NCBI GenBank assembly: GCA_031546815.1
Contig: JAVBJV010000018.1
Location: forward strand, 62,001 to 126,000
Origin: JAVBJV01 sp031546815
GTDB lineage: Bacteria; Pseudomonadota; Alphaproteobacteria; Acetobacterales; Acetobacteraceae
Direction: 5' to 3'
Length of the DNA: 64,000 nt
Made by a program: the position numbers and the translations under genes. Shown in pieces: positions 43,191-52,047 of the stretch (its first letter is position 1; every line of letters begins with the position of its first letter). The notes under the pieces are model-generated. The model saw only the letters and a list, made by a program, of their open reading frames with translations, had not been told where the DNA came from and searched no databases.

Positions 43191-43366
43191 ACGCGCCTGC
43201 CTTCTGGCTGGAACCGGGGATGTTCGTGCGTCATCCGGACCGGCCGGAATGGGGGATCGGTCAGATCCAGTCGGTTATCGGCCCGCGTGTAACGGTGAAT
43301 TTCGAACACGCGGGCAAGATCCTGATCAACGTTGCCGTGCAGCCACTTGTTGCAGCCGACGATTAA
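43187..43366 (+). CDS. DUF3553 family small protein
   Basis: A 59-residue protein with GTG start overlapping the lipoprotein stop (GTGA). MFVRHPDRPEWGIGQIQSV, then RVTVNFEHAGK and LINVAVQPL match DUF3553, a small SH3-like beta-barrel domain seen alone in alphaproteobacteria and related to the CarD/UvrD-tail kind of interaction module. The role is unknown. Its last 4 nt overlap the convergent lipoprotein gene. Confidence 0.85.
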   Translation: MNAPAFWLEPGMFVRHPDRPEWGIGQIQSVIGPRVTVNFEHAGKILINVAVQPLVAADD

Positions 43367-44013
43367 GTCTGCGGCTGGTTGAGGTTCTCTTCCTGAACCG
43401 GCGCGGGCGATGCGGGCGCATTGGCGTCGGCATCGGCCTGCAGCCAGTCGCGCAGGCTGCGGCGCACCTGGTATTCCAGCTCAACATTCATATCGTTCAT
43501 CATCTGCCGCACGATCGCGTCGATAGCGTTGCGTTCGTTCGTGCCGGTGGGTGCGGGCGTGGTGCTCTGTGCGCGCGTGACCTGCGCCGTGGCAAACCCG
43601 GTGCGCAACCCATCGCCCGAGCGCACATCGATGCGGACCGACAGCGTGCCGTTGTATTTCACACCTGCCGATTCAAACAGCCCGTCGCTGCCCGTGCGCT
43701 GCGCAATGATCGAGGCATTCTTGATGGTGACGGTGGCGGTGCCATCGTTGGTGCCGGGCAGCAGGCGATCCTGCGTCATGCGATGCAGGGCGGCCAGCGG
43801 CGTCGTGGTGGCCAGATGATCGACATTCGGCGCGGCGTTCGGGGCGTTCCATTCATCGACGACATTGACGCTGCCGACGGCAAGGCGCAGCGGCGTCAGA
43901 TACTCGAACGTCATCGGGCGTGTGTCGACGAACGGGGTCTCGCTACCACCGCAGGCGGCCAGAGGCAGCAGAGTCGTTGTGAACAGGAATGAGCGTCGTG
44001 TGGCTGATGTCAT
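43363..44013 (-). CDS. Predicted lipoprotein, unknown function
   Basis: A 216-residue protein with a signal peptide (RRSFLFTTTLLPLAACGG, cysteine 21 as lipidation site; the RRSF start is twin-arginine-like). The mature part has TFEYLTPLRLAVGSVNVVDEW, HLATTTPLAALHRMTQDRL, a central beta region and MMNDMNVELEYQVRRSL near the end, then a proline/alanine-rich tail. I recognise it only as an alphaproteobacterial hypothetical lipoprotein type. It follows hslO after 11 nt and overlaps the DUF3553 gene tail to tail by 4 nt. Confidence 0.78.
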   Translation of the reverse strand: MTSATRRSFLFTTTLLPLAACGGSETPFVDTRPMTFEYLTPLRLAVGSVNVVDEWNAPNAAPNVDHLATTTPLAALHRMTQDRLLPGTNDGTATVTIKNASIIAQRTGSDGLFESAGVKYNGTLSVRIDVRSGDGLRTGFATAQVTRAQSTTPAPTGTNERNAIDAIVRQMMNDMNVELEYQVRRSLRDWLQADADANAPASPAPVQEENLNQPQT

Positions 44014-44024
44014 GACGGGCAACT

Positions 44025-44993
44025 TCAATCGTGATGCTGATGGGATTTTTGACTGTGAACGTTGGCGCGTGGAAATGGGAAATCGATGTTGCAGAATTCG
44101 CACCGCATCTGAATGGTGCCATCGATCGCCATGTGGTCAAGGTCGTCTTCGGAAAAACCTTCCAATACGGTGGCAAGCCGCGCGCGCGAACAGCGGCAGC
44201 CATAGGACAGCGGGCGTGATGCGTCCGCCTTGACGCCTTCCTCGTGGAACAGCCGATACAGCAACTGTTCCGGGGGCAGTGCGTCGTCCAGCAATTCGGC
44301 GTCGGTCAGTGTGCCTGCCAGTGCCAGCGCGGTGCGCCAGGCATCGTCGCGGGCGTCGCGGTCCAGTTCTTCACCGATGCCACCTTCGCCTGCCACCTGC
44401 TGCAGCACCAGCGCACCGGCGCGCCAGCCAGCCGGCGTTTCCGCGCAGACCAGTTTCACCGCGCAGCGCAGCTGTTCGCTGGATTCGAAATAATGCAGCG
44501 CCATGTCGGCAAGGTTTGAACCCTCGATCCCGACAACGCCCTGATAGCGTTCCATGTCGGCGCCCTGATCGACGGTGAACGCCATATATCCGGCGCCCAG
44601 CAGACGCTGGGTGCTGGCATTCGGGTGTTTGGCCAGCAGGGCGGCTAGCTTTTCCGTATCGGCCTGCGCATAACCGCGCAGCGATCCATCGTCGGTGCAG
44701 TCGGCCAGCAGCATGTTGATGGGGCCATCGCCCTTGGCCTGCAGGCTGAACGTGCCATGGAATTTCATGGTGGACGCCAGCGCCGCCGTCAGGGCCAGCG
44801 CCTCTCCGGCCAGACGGGTGACGACGGGGTGGGCATGATGTCGTGCCAGCAGATCATGGGCCAGTTGCCCCAGCCGCACCAGCCGCCCGCGTACGGGGCT
44901 GCGTTGCAGGTAGAAGGGGGTAACGCCATGCGAGACGACAGTCTGCGGCACGTTCGGGCGATCGGTATCGGTGGGTGCAGAGGATTCGGCCAT
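44025..44993 (-). CDS. hslO: Redox-regulated chaperone Hsp33
   Basis: A 322-residue cytoplasmic holdase activated by oxidation. The N-terminal domain includes ALAAT-like LALTAALASTMKFHGTFSLQ and GPINMLLADCTDDGSLRGYA. The C-terminal zinc switch has both cysteine pairs: C-x-C in YGCRCSRARL and C-x2-C in MRCEFCNIDF. ATG 44993 (MAESSAPTD) is preferred because the extra N-terminus of the longer frame is encoded by the adjacent inverted-repeat region. It lies downstream of argF beyond a 216-bp gap. Confidence 0.95.
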   Translation of the reverse strand: MAESSAPTDTDRPNVPQTVVSHGVTPFYLQRSPVRGRLVRLGQLAHDLLARHHAHPVVTRLAGEALALTAALASTMKFHGTFSLQAKGDGPINMLLADCTDDGSLRGYAQADTEKLAALLAKHPNASTQRLLGAGYMAFTVDQGADMERYQGVVGIEGSNLADMALHYFESSEQLRCAVKLVCAETPAGWRAGALVLQQVAGEGGIGEELDRDARDDAWRTALALAGTLTDAELLDDALPPEQLLYRLFHEEGVKADASRPLSYGCRCSRARLATVLEGFSEDDLDHMAIDGTIQMRCEFCNIDFPFPRANVHSQKSHQHHD

Positions 44994-45040
44994 GCACCCA
45001 ACATAATGTGGGAAAGGTCGTACCGCCAGCGGCTGGCTGG

Positions 45041-45179
45041 GCCCGATTGAATTCAACTCATACCGGCCTGCAAACGGCACTGCTCAGCGCTTCCGGTGCT
45101 CACGGACCCAAAAGTCCGCAGCGCGCCGGGTCTCGATCAGCACCGTTTTCGGCTCGGTCTGAACTGAATTCAACCGGGC
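45041..45179. repeat. 139-bp long imperfect inverted repeat (MITE-like or intergenic hairpin)
   Basis: Arms of 67 and 66 nt (45041-45107 and 45114-45179) flank a 6-nt CCAAAA centre. The arm ends GCCCG(A/G)TTGAATTCA match at 14 of 15 positions, ACCG, AAACGG and CGGAC recur in register, and overall identity is about 65-70 percent with one gap. It fills most of the non-coding gap between argF and hslO. No coding potential, target duplication or terminal transposase motif is evident. Confidence 0.75.
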
Positions 45180-45209
45180 TCAATACTCTTCAGTCGCTGG
45201 CGGAGGCCC

Positions 45210-46154
45210 CTATTTCGCGTTGAGCAGCGCCCAGAGCAACACGCCTTTCTGGGCATGCAGGCGGTTCTCGGCTTCGTCGAACACCACGGATTGCGGTCCG
45301 TCGATCACTTCGGCGGTGACTTCCTCGCCGCGGTGCGCGGGCAGGCAGTGCATGAAGATCGCGTCCGGTGCGGCCTTGGCCATCAGGCGGGCGTTTACCT
45401 GAAACGGCGCCAGCATGTTGTGGCGGCTCTCAGCCGGGTCGTCCGACATGCTGACCCAGGCATCGGTCACCACACAGCGCGCATCGGCGATGGCCGCCAT
45501 CGGGTCGTGCGAGGTCTCGATCTTCGCACCCTGTGCGCGTGCCCAGGCAACCACCTGTTCCGAGGGTTCCAGCTCCGGCGGCGTGGCCAGACGCAGGGTG
45601 AAGTTGAACCGCGCCGCTGCCTCGATCCACGATGCGGCGACGTTGTTGCCGTCGCCCAGCCAGGCCACGGTCTGCCCGGCGATGTTGCCGCGATGTTCCT
45701 CGAACGTCAGCAGATCCGCCATCACCTGACACGGGTGAGACGCCTCGGTCAGCCCGTTGATAACGGGGACGGTCGCCGCCGCCGCCAGATCGTGCAGTTT
45801 GTGCACCCGGTCGGTGCGGATCATGATCGCGTCGACGTAGCGCGACAGGACTTTCGCCGTGTCCTCGATCGTCTCGCCGCGGCCGATCTGCATGTCGCGG
45901 GTGGAGAGCACAATGGCGTCGCCGCCCAGGCTCTTGATCGCCACTTCAAACGAGACGCGGGTGCGGGTGGATGGTTTCTCGAAGATCAGCGCCAAGGTCT
46001 TTCCCGCCAGCGGCCGGTCGGCGAAACCGCCGTTCTTGGCCTTGGCGGAGAAGTCCAGAATTGTGCGCAGCGTGGCTGCGTCGTGGTTCTGAAGGTCCAG
46101 AAAATGCCGCGGTGCGGGGGTTGTCCCCCGCACTGGATTCAGTGTCGTTGTCAT
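45210..46154 (-). CDS. argF: Ornithine carbamoyltransferase
   Basis: A 314-residue enzyme making citrulline from ornithine and carbamoyl phosphate. EKPSTRTRVSFE is the carbamoyl phosphate loop, EASHPCQ and MHCLPAHRGEE (the ornithine cysteine-proline loop) are present, and ENRLHAQKGVLLWALL ends the protein as usual. The frame runs on upstream, but ATG 46154, 2 nt after the argD stop, is the right start. With argD it makes a two-gene arginine operon. Confidence 0.97.
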   Translation of the reverse strand: MTTTLNPVRGTTPAPRHFLDLQNHDAATLRTILDFSAKAKNGGFADRPLAGKTLALIFEKPSTRTRVSFEVAIKSLGGDAIVLSTRDMQIGRGETIEDTAKVLSRYVDAIMIRTDRVHKLHDLAAAATVPVINGLTEASHPCQVMADLLTFEEHRGNIAGQTVAWLGDGNNVAASWIEAAARFNFTLRLATPPELEPSEQVVAWARAQGAKIETSHDPMAAIADARCVVTDAWVSMSDDPAESRHNMLAPFQVNARLMAKAAPDAIFMHCLPAHRGEEVTAEVIDGPQSVVFDEAENRLHAQKGVLLWALLNAK

Positions 46155-46156
46155 GA

Positions 46157-47359
46157 TTACTTCGCGGCGTCCTTGGACTTGCTGGGTGTGCAGCGCAGGG
46201 CGGCACGATCCAGCAGTGTCAGGGCCTCGTCCACATCGGCTTCGGTGATGATCAGCGGCGGTGCGACACGCAGAACGTTCTGCCCGGCAGCCACCGTCAG
46301 CAGGCCTTCCGCCAGCGCGGCGGCCTGCATGTCTCCATTGGTAATCTCGGGGCGCAGCTTCAGACCGATCAGCAGCCCGGCCCCGCGCACGTCTTCGACC
46401 ACGCTCTGGTGGCGCTGTGCCAGGGCCTGCATGCCTGTCCACAGATGCCGCGCCACGCGGTCCACCCCGTCGAGGAAGCCCGGCGCAAGGACGATGTCCA
46501 GCACCGCATTCCCCGCCGCGCAGGCCAGCGGACTGCCACCATATGTTGTGCCGTGCGTGCCCGGGACCAGATACTTCGCCACATGTTCCTTGGCGAGCAC
46601 GGCCCCCAGCGGGAAGCCGCCACCGATCCCCTTGGCGGCCGACATCACGTCGGGTTCGATTCCCGCCCACTGATGCGCCCACAGCTTACCCGATCGGCCC
46701 ATGCCGGTCTGCACTTCGTCGAGCGCCAGCAGGATGCCGAATTCGTCGCACACGGCGCGCAGTTCCTTAAGGAAGCGCAGATCCGCCGGACGCACGCCGC
46801 CTTCACCCTGAATCGGTTCAATGAAGATCCCGGCGGTCTGCGGGCCGATGGCGTTGCGCACCGCGTTCATGTTGCCGAACGGCACATGGTCGAACCCGTC
46901 CACCGGCGGGCCGAAGCCTTCCAGATATTTCTGATTCCCGGTGGCCGAGATCATCGCCAGCGTGCGGCCGTGAAACGCGCCTTCGAATGTGATGGTGCGA
47001 TAGCGTTCGGGATGGCCGTTCTCGGCGTGGTATTTGCGCACGGCCTTGATCATGCCTTCGTTCGCTTCCGCGCCCGAATTGCAGAAAAACACCGAATCCG
47101 CGAACGACGCCGCCACATGCCGCGCCGCCAGCTGTTCCGCCTGCGGGACGCGGTAAAGGTTCGAGGTATGCATGACCTTCGCCACCTGATCGGCGATGGT
47201 CTTCACCAGATGCGGATGCGCATGCCCGACCGAGCTTGTGGCAATGCCCGACCCGAAATCGAGGAATCGTCGCCCGTCCGTGCTCCACAGCCGGGCGCCT
47301 TCGCCCCGCTCGAAAGCGAGGTCGGCACGGTTGTAGGTGGGCATCAAGGCGGGAATCAC
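46157..47359 (-). CDS. argD: Acetylornithine aminotransferase
   Basis: A 400-residue class III PLP enzyme converting N-acetylglutamate semialdehyde to acetylornithine, and often also acting on succinyldiaminopimelate. FFCNSGAEANEGMIKAVRKY, TFEGAFHGRTLAMISATG, ALDEVQTGMGRSG and the PLP lysine in SAAKGIGGGFPLGAV are all seen. A GTG start at 47359 has AGGA 7 nt upstream and gives the usual length; ATG 47344 is the alternative. The open frame continues far upstream only because it lies antisense to recX and azlC. Confidence 0.96.
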   Translation of the reverse strand: MIPALMPTYNRADLAFERGEGARLWSTDGRRFLDFGSGIATSSVGHAHPHLVKTIADQVAKVMHTSNLYRVPQAEQLAARHVAASFADSVFFCNSGAEANEGMIKAVRKYHAENGHPERYRTITFEGAFHGRTLAMISATGNQKYLEGFGPPVDGFDHVPFGNMNAVRNAIGPQTAGIFIEPIQGEGGVRPADLRFLKELRAVCDEFGILLALDEVQTGMGRSGKLWAHQWAGIEPDVMSAAKGIGGGFPLGAVLAKEHVAKYLVPGTHGTTYGGSPLACAAGNAVLDIVLAPGFLDGVDRVARHLWTGMQALAQRHQSVVEDVRGAGLLIGLKLRPEITNGDMQAAALAEGLLTVAAGQNVLRVAPPLIITEADVDEALTLLDRAALRCTPSKSKDAAK

Positions 47360-47501
47360 GATTTGTCCTGCTCCATCAGTAAATGGCCGGAATGGCCGGA
47401 AACCCCCAGCTTGCGGGGAAATTTGCGGCGCGTCAACGCAGATTGGCGGTTTTTGGGTCTCTGGGTTGGCAAAGCCGCGCGGCGCGTGGCAGATGGAGCC
47501 T

Positions 47502-48083
47502 ATGCGCGCCCGTCGTCCCGCCGGATCTGCCCCGACTGAAGCCAGGCTGCACGAAGCGGCGCTGGCGCATCTCGCGCGGTTTTCCGCCACCGAGGCCGGG
47601 TTGGTGCGCGTGCTGGACCGGCGCATCGCCCGCTGGGCACGCGCCGCGCTGGACGAAGGGGCCGAGGCCGAAACAGTGGAAGCGGCAACGCGTGTCGCGC
47701 AGGCGGTATCGCGTGTGGTTGCGGCCCGGCTGGTCTCGGCCGGGGCGATCAACGATACCGCCTTTGCCGAGGCACGGGCACGGCGTCTGGTGCGCGGTGG
47801 GCGTTCACGCCGCGCGATTGCCGCGCATCTGGCGCAAAAGGGTGTGGATGCCGCCACCGTGCAGGCGGCGCTGCCCGAGGACGAACTGCTCGCCGCGCTG
47901 GCCTTTGTGCGCCGGCGGCGGATGGGCGCGTTCCGGGCCGAGGCCGAGATCGACCCCGACCGGCGGCTGCGCGAATTTGCCGCGCTGGCCCGTGGCGGGT
48001 TCTCGCGCGAGATTGCCGGGCGGGCGCTGGGCATGCCGCGCGAGGAAGCCGAGGACCGATTATTTGCCGCCCGGTCCGGTTGA
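47502..48083 (+). CDS. recX: RecX family regulatory protein
   Basis: A roughly 193-residue protein of three-helix repeats that modulates RecA filaments. AARLVSAGAINDTAFAEARARR followed by LVRGGRSRRAIAAHLAQKGVD is the diagnostic RecX repeat, and FSREIAGRALGM forms the third. The start is uncertain between ATG 47493 and 47502; both have only short spacing to GGAG. It is divergent from argD (142-nt gap). recA itself is not in the window. Confidence 0.85.
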   Translation: MRARRPAGSAPTEARLHEAALAHLARFSATEAGLVRVLDRRIARWARAALDEGAEAETVEAATRVAQAVSRVVAARLVSAGAINDTAFAEARARRLVRGGRSRRAIAAHLAQKGVDAATVQAALPEDELLAALAFVRRRRMGAFRAEAEIDPDRRLREFAALARGGFSREIAGRALGMPREEAEDRLFAARSG

Positions 48084-48137
48084 TATTGCATCCATGATAT
48101 TTCGTATGTGGATTTTCTGTGCGATGGATCGTCCATC

Positions 48138-48827
48138 ATGAAAGACGTCATCTTCACATGGACGGGATTCTGGCGCGGCGTGCGGACAGCGGTTCCGTTG
48201 TCGCTGGGGATGGTGCCGTTTGGTCTGGTGGTCGGCGTGATGGCGCAGGCCAAGGGCCTTTCGCTGTTCGAGGCCCTGTTGATGAGCGGCACGGTGTTCG
48301 CCGGTGCCAGCCAGATTTTTGCGCTGGAAGTGTGGACACATCCGGTGCCGATCTTCGGTGCGGCGCTGGCGGTGTTCATCGTGAACCTGCGTATGGCGCT
48401 GATGGGACCGGCGCTGGGGCCGTGGCTGGATAATATGCGCGGGCTGCGCGTGTGGGGGACGCTGGCGCTGGTCACCGACCATGCGTTCGCCCTGTCGGTG
48501 ACCGAGATCCGCAAGGGCTATCGCGATGCTGCGTATCTGACCGGCATCAGCGTGGTGCTGTGGTTCATCTGGGTGGCGCTGACGGGGGTTGGGCACGTGA
48601 TGGGCGGCGTGGCGCAATTCCCGCCCGGACATCCGCTGTTCTTCGGTGCGCCTGCCGCGTTCATCACGCTGCTGGTGCCGATGTGGCGCGGCCGGACCGA
48701 TGCCATGCCGTGGCTGGTGGCGGCGCTGGTGGCGATTGGCACCAGCCAGGTGATTTCGGGCAACTGGTATGTGGTGACAGGCGCGATCTCTGGCGCGTTG
48801 GTGGGGGCGCTGCGTGTCCGGAACTGA
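48138..48827 (+). CDS. azlC: AzlC family branched-chain amino acid exporter, large subunit
   Basis: A 229-residue inner-membrane protein with seven or so segments. GVRTAVPLSLGMVPFGLVVG, SGTVFAGASQIFAL, VFIVNLRMALMG and VTDHAFALSVTE are standard AzlC/YgaZ segments. With the small AzlD partner it exports branched-chain amino acids or analogues. ATG 48138 (MKDVIFTWTGF) is preferred to a start 30 nt upstream. The azlD gene begins within its last 14 nt. Confidence 0.93.
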   Translation: MKDVIFTWTGFWRGVRTAVPLSLGMVPFGLVVGVMAQAKGLSLFEALLMSGTVFAGASQIFALEVWTHPVPIFGAALAVFIVNLRMALMGPALGPWLDNMRGLRVWGTLALVTDHAFALSVTEIRKGYRDAAYLTGISVVLWFIWVALTGVGHVMGGVAQFPPGHPLFFGAPAAFITLLVPMWRGRTDAMPWLVAALVAIGTSQVISGNWYVVTGAISGALVGALRVRN

Positions 48828-49146
48828 ACCAACCTTCTGGAGCTGGTTTGCGACCGACTGGCGCACTCTGGCCGCGTTCGCCGCGATGACGGCGGCGACC
48901 TATGCGTGTCGTGGTGGTGGATACTGGCTGTTCCGCCAGATCACCCCCACGCCGTTCGTGCGCAACATGCTGGCGTTTATTCCCGGCACGCTGTTCGTGA
49001 GCTTCGTGGTGCCATCGGTGATCAAGGGCGGGCCGATGTACGCGTTCGGCGCGGCGGTAACAATCGGCGCGATGGTGCTGACGCGGAGTATCCTGGCATC
49101 GCTGATCGCGGGGATCGGGGCGGTGTGGGGCGTGTCGTTGTTGTAG
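48814..49146 (+). CDS. azlD: AzlD family branched-chain amino acid exporter, small subunit
   Basis: A 110-residue membrane protein with four segments; MTAATYACRGGGYWLF and LAFIPGTLFVSFVVPSVIKGG resemble AzlD/YgaH. It begins with GTG inside azlC (14-nt overlap), an arrangement typical of this two-component exporter and suggestive of fixed stoichiometry. Confidence 0.9.
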   Translation: MSGTEPTFWSWFATDWRTLAAFAAMTAATYACRGGGYWLFRQITPTPFVRNMLAFIPGTLFVSFVVPSVIKGGPMYAFGAAVTIGAMVLTRSILASLIAGIGAVWGVSLL

Positions 49147-49208
49147 GCGGCTTTTGGAGATGAACCACCGTCGCGCGCTGTGATAGGGTCCTTGTGAAAG
49201 GACACGTC

Positions 49209-49682
49209 ATGGCAAAGAACACCGTCTGCCTCTGGTACGACAAGGACGCCGAGGAGGCTGCCCGCTTCTACGCCGAGACCTTTCCCGACAGCGCGGTGCA
49301 TGCCGTCCACCGTGCCCCCAGCGACTACCCGTCCGGCAAGGCGGGGGATGTTCTGACGGTCGAATTTACGGTTGCCGGTCTTGCTTGTATCGGCCTCAAC
49401 GGTGGTCCTATTTTTCCGCACAACGAAGCCTTCTCGTTCCAGATCTCCACCGAGGATCAGGCCGAGACCGATCGCTACTGGAACGCCATCGTCGGCAATG
49501 GCGGGCAGGAGAGTGCGTGCGGCTGGTGCAAGGATCGCTGGGGCGTCTCGTGGCAGATCACCCCGCGCGTGCTGACCGAGGCACTGGCTGCCGGTGGTGC
49601 CGAAGCAAAGCGCACGTTCGATGCGATGATGGAGATGCGTAAGATCGACGTCGCCGTGATTATTGCAGCGCGACGCGGGTGA
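49209..49682 (+). CDS. VOC family protein (PhnB/3-demethylubiquinone methyltransferase-like fold)
   Basis: A 157-residue glyoxalase-fold protein. KNTVCLWYDKDAEEAARFYA, FSFQISTEDQAETDRYW and CGWCKDRWGVSWQITPRVL define the PhnB/YjdN subgroup; the old name 3-demethylubiquinone-9 3-methyltransferase is not supported by function. Metal-binding and catalytic roles are unclear. ATG 49209 has AAGGA 6 nt upstream. Confidence 0.9.
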   Translation: MAKNTVCLWYDKDAEEAARFYAETFPDSAVHAVHRAPSDYPSGKAGDVLTVEFTVAGLACIGLNGGPIFPHNEAFSFQISTEDQAETDRYWNAIVGNGGQESACGWCKDRWGVSWQITPRVLTEALAAGGAEAKRTFDAMMEMRKIDVAVIIAARRG

Positions 49683-49703
49683 TACGCCAGCCGTAGCGGG
49701 CGC

Positions 49704-50300
49704 TTATCGCCGTCGCCGTGGTGTGGGGAGTGTATATTCCACAAGCGTGCGAATATCCGCACGTCGCCTTGTGCCAAGCCCCTGAAGGAACGGACGCGCA
49801 TTCTGTTCGCCATAGCTGCGGCGGCTGATGGCGAACATCATTATTCCATTGCCGTGCTTGATATAACGATAGGCATTCCATTCGATGATAATGCCGCTAT
49901 TGCCTGTGCTGCTGCTCATCACGAAATCCAGAATGGTCGATCCGTCTGTCGGATGTTGCAGCATGGCGTAATTGACAACCGGGTCCGTCTGTTTGCGCCG
50001 GTTGAGCGTAGCGACCTGCGCTGAAACGGCGGCATCGACCGTGATGTCCGCTGTCAGTACTTCGATCATCACCATCTGTGTAAAGCTGTCAGAGGACTGC
50101 CCGGCTGGCAGATACTCGTGCTTGTAGTATCCAGCCGATGGATTACTGCTCCACGCCAGGGCGTAGGTCATATCTCCAAAGCGGATGGGGCCGGGGATTC
50201 CCAGAAAATCAGTGGCGGCAAATGCGCTGTTTGTCAGACCAAAGGTGGCGCTGGCTACAAACAGGGCGGCTGTGCGACGTGTCCACTCAATCTGCGTCAT
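49704..50300 (-). CDS. Predicted secreted protein, unknown function
   Basis: A 198-residue product with a signal peptide (about 1-29, ending SAFA). The mature part has IPGPIRFGDMTYALAWSSNP, KHEYLPAGQSSDSFTQMVMIE, a stretch on N-terminal-type beta strands and a basic end PTPRRRR. Only one or no cysteine is present. The ATG (50300) follows the pheA stop by 2 nt, so it is co-transcribed with pheA and kdsB though no functional tie is clear. I do not recognise the family. Confidence 0.78.
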   Translation of the reverse strand: MTQIEWTRRTAALFVASATFGLTNSAFAATDFLGIPGPIRFGDMTYALAWSSNPSAGYYKHEYLPAGQSSDSFTQMVMIEVLTADITVDAAVSAQVATLNRRKQTDPVVNYAMLQHPTDGSTILDFVMSSSTGNSGIIIEWNAYRYIKHGNGIMMFAISRRSYGEQNARPFLQGLGTRRRADIRTLVEYTLPTPRRRR

Positions 50301-50302
50301 GG

Positions 50303-51157
50303 CTACTTCTTCCCGTTCTGATGCACCCGCCGCATCGGATGTGCTTTGTAAACGCCCAGAATGCGGGTCTCGCGCGAGAAGAACTGCAGCTCTTCCAGCG
50401 CCAGACGCAGGCCCGGCTGTTCGGGGTGGCCGTCCACGTCGCACAGGAACTGTGTGGCGGTGAATTCCCCGCCAACCATGTAGCTTTCCAGCTTGGTCAT
50501 ATTCACGCCATTGGTCGCAAACCCGCCCAGCGCCTTGTACAGCGCTGCCGGCACGTTTCGCACACGGAAGACAAAGGTCGTCACGCAATCCGGCGCCTCG
50601 TGCGAGGGGATCTGTGGTGTTTTCGACATCACGTAAAAGCGCGTGGTGTTGTGGTCCGCGTCTTCCACATTGTGCCGCAGGATATCGAGGCCATAGATCT
50701 CGGCCGCCAGCGACGACGCAATCGCCGCTTCTTCCTTGTTGCCGCGTTCTGCGATGATCTGCGCGGCCCCGGCCGTGTCGGCTTCCACCACGGCGGTCAG
50801 GTTCAGGTCTTTCAGAATCCGCAGCACCTGTCCCAGCGCCACCGGGTGCGAATGCGCCCGTTTCAGCCCGGCGATCGTCGCGCCCTTCGGGGCCAGCAGG
50901 CAGTGTTCGACACGTTGGTATTGCTCGCCGATCACGCTCAGCCCCGAATCGGGCAGCATGCGGTGAATGTCGGGCACGCGCCCGGCCAGCGAGTTCTCGC
51001 ACGGCAGCATGGCAAGCTCGGCACGGCCCTCGTGCACAGCGGCGATGGCGGCCTCGAAGCTGGGGCAGGGCAGCGTGGTCATGCCCGGATAGGCATTGCG
51101 GCAGGCAAGGTCCGAATACGCGCCGTGGACGCCCTGAAACGCGATGATGTTCTTCAT
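50303..51157 (-). CDS. pheA: Prephenate dehydratase
   Basis: A 284-residue enzyme converting prephenate to phenylpyruvate for phenylalanine synthesis. The catalytic domain (about 1-180) opens AFQGVHGAYSDLA and holds CENSLAGRVPDIHRML and the NTTRFYVM motif with the catalytic threonine. The ACT domain (about 195-280) has PAALYKALGGFATNGVNMTK then LESYMVGGEF; the usual ESRP reads ESYM, so feedback by phenylalanine may differ. No chorismate mutase domain is fused. The start lies 1 nt after the kdsB stop. Confidence 0.96.
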   Translation of the reverse strand: MKNIIAFQGVHGAYSDLACRNAYPGMTTLPCPSFEAAIAAVHEGRAELAMLPCENSLAGRVPDIHRMLPDSGLSVIGEQYQRVEHCLLAPKGATIAGLKRAHSHPVALGQVLRILKDLNLTAVVEADTAGAAQIIAERGNKEEAAIASSLAAEIYGLDILRHNVEDADHNTTRFYVMSKTPQIPSHEAPDCVTTFVFRVRNVPAALYKALGGFATNGVNMTKLESYMVGGEFTATQFLCDVDGHPEQPGLRLALEELQFFSRETRILGVYKAHPMRRVHQNGKK

Positions 51158-51158
51158 A

Positions 51159-51896
51159 TCACTTCCCGGGTGCGAGTTCGCGGCGTGCGCGTTCAAGATC
51201 TTCCGGCGTGTCGACGCCGAAGGGCGCGTGGTCCACACGGGCGGCGTCGATCCGCATCCCGGCTTCCAGCGCGCGCAGCTGTTCCAGTTTCTCGCGCTGT
51301 TCCAGCGGGCCGGGCGGCATGCGGACAAAGCGTTCCAGCGCCGCGCGCCGATAGACGTAGATGCCGATATGGTGCCACAGCGGCCCCTCGCCGCTGGGAA
51401 TGGTCGAACGGCTGAAATACAGCGCGCGCGCCGTGCGCCGCCCTTCGCGGAAGGCGCAGGCACATTTCACCACGGATGGGGCGGCGGCTTCCTCGGCACT
51501 GGTGATGGGGGCGACCAGCGTGCCGATATCGACATTCGGGTCGGTCATGGTTTCCAGCGCCAGCTGCACATATTCGGGCGGCAGGGTCGGCAGGTCGCCC
51601 TGCAGGTTGATCACCACGTCATAGGTGCGGTCCGGGTCGTGTCGGGCCAGCGCCTGTTCGATCCGGTCGGAACCCGATGGCAGACCGGGGTCGGTCAGCA
51701 TGGCGATTCCTCCGGCCTGTTGCACGGCGTCCACAATTTCGGCGTCGCCGCAGGCAACCATTACCGGTGCGATCCCGGCTTCGCGCGCGCGGTCGAGCAC
51801 GTGGGCGATCAGCGGGCGGCCGTGGATATCGGCCAGCGGCTTGCCGGGCAGACGTGTGGCGGCCATGCGGGCCGGAATGACGATTATCGGCTTCAC
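51159..51896 (-). CDS. kdsB: 3-deoxy-manno-octulosonate cytidylyltransferase (CMP-KDO synthetase)
   Basis: A 245-residue enzyme that activates KDO with CTP for lipid A-core synthesis. IVIPARMAATRLPGKPLADI is the CTP loop, LTDPGLPSGSDR, NLQGDLPTLPPEY and HIGIYVYRRAALERFV are the family blocks. It starts with GTG at 51896; a short GAGGA lies 11 nt upstream. It supports an LPS with KDO, in line with hldE. Confidence 0.97.
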   Translation of the reverse strand: MKPIIVIPARMAATRLPGKPLADIHGRPLIAHVLDRAREAGIAPVMVACGDAEIVDAVQQAGGIAMLTDPGLPSGSDRIEQALARHDPDRTYDVVINLQGDLPTLPPEYVQLALETMTDPNVDIGTLVAPITSAEEAAAPSVVKCACAFREGRRTARALYFSRSTIPSGEGPLWHHIGIYVYRRAALERFVRMPPGPLEQREKLEQLRALEAGMRIDAARVDHAPFGVDTPEDLERARRELAPGK

Positions 51897-52047
51897 GAAA
51901 CTATTCGTCCTCGTAATGGTGCAGCATTCATCCGCAGGCGGGTTGATGGAATGAAAGCGCTTCCTTATGCTGTGTGCAACTTACGTGCGCTGCATCCGGT
52001 CGGCAATGGTATCGGGGCGCGCGATTTATGCATTGGGGTGCAGGCGG

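Noticed and set aside
45210..46682. A 490-codon open frame ending with ArgF
   Set aside because: The first 176 codons lie out of frame over argD; the ArgF start at 46154 follows the argD stop.
46157..48514. A 785-codon open frame covering argD and its upstream region
   Set aside because: Only the part from 47359 is argD. The upstream extension is antisense to recX and azlC, is low-complexity serine/arginine rich, and has no ArgD homology.
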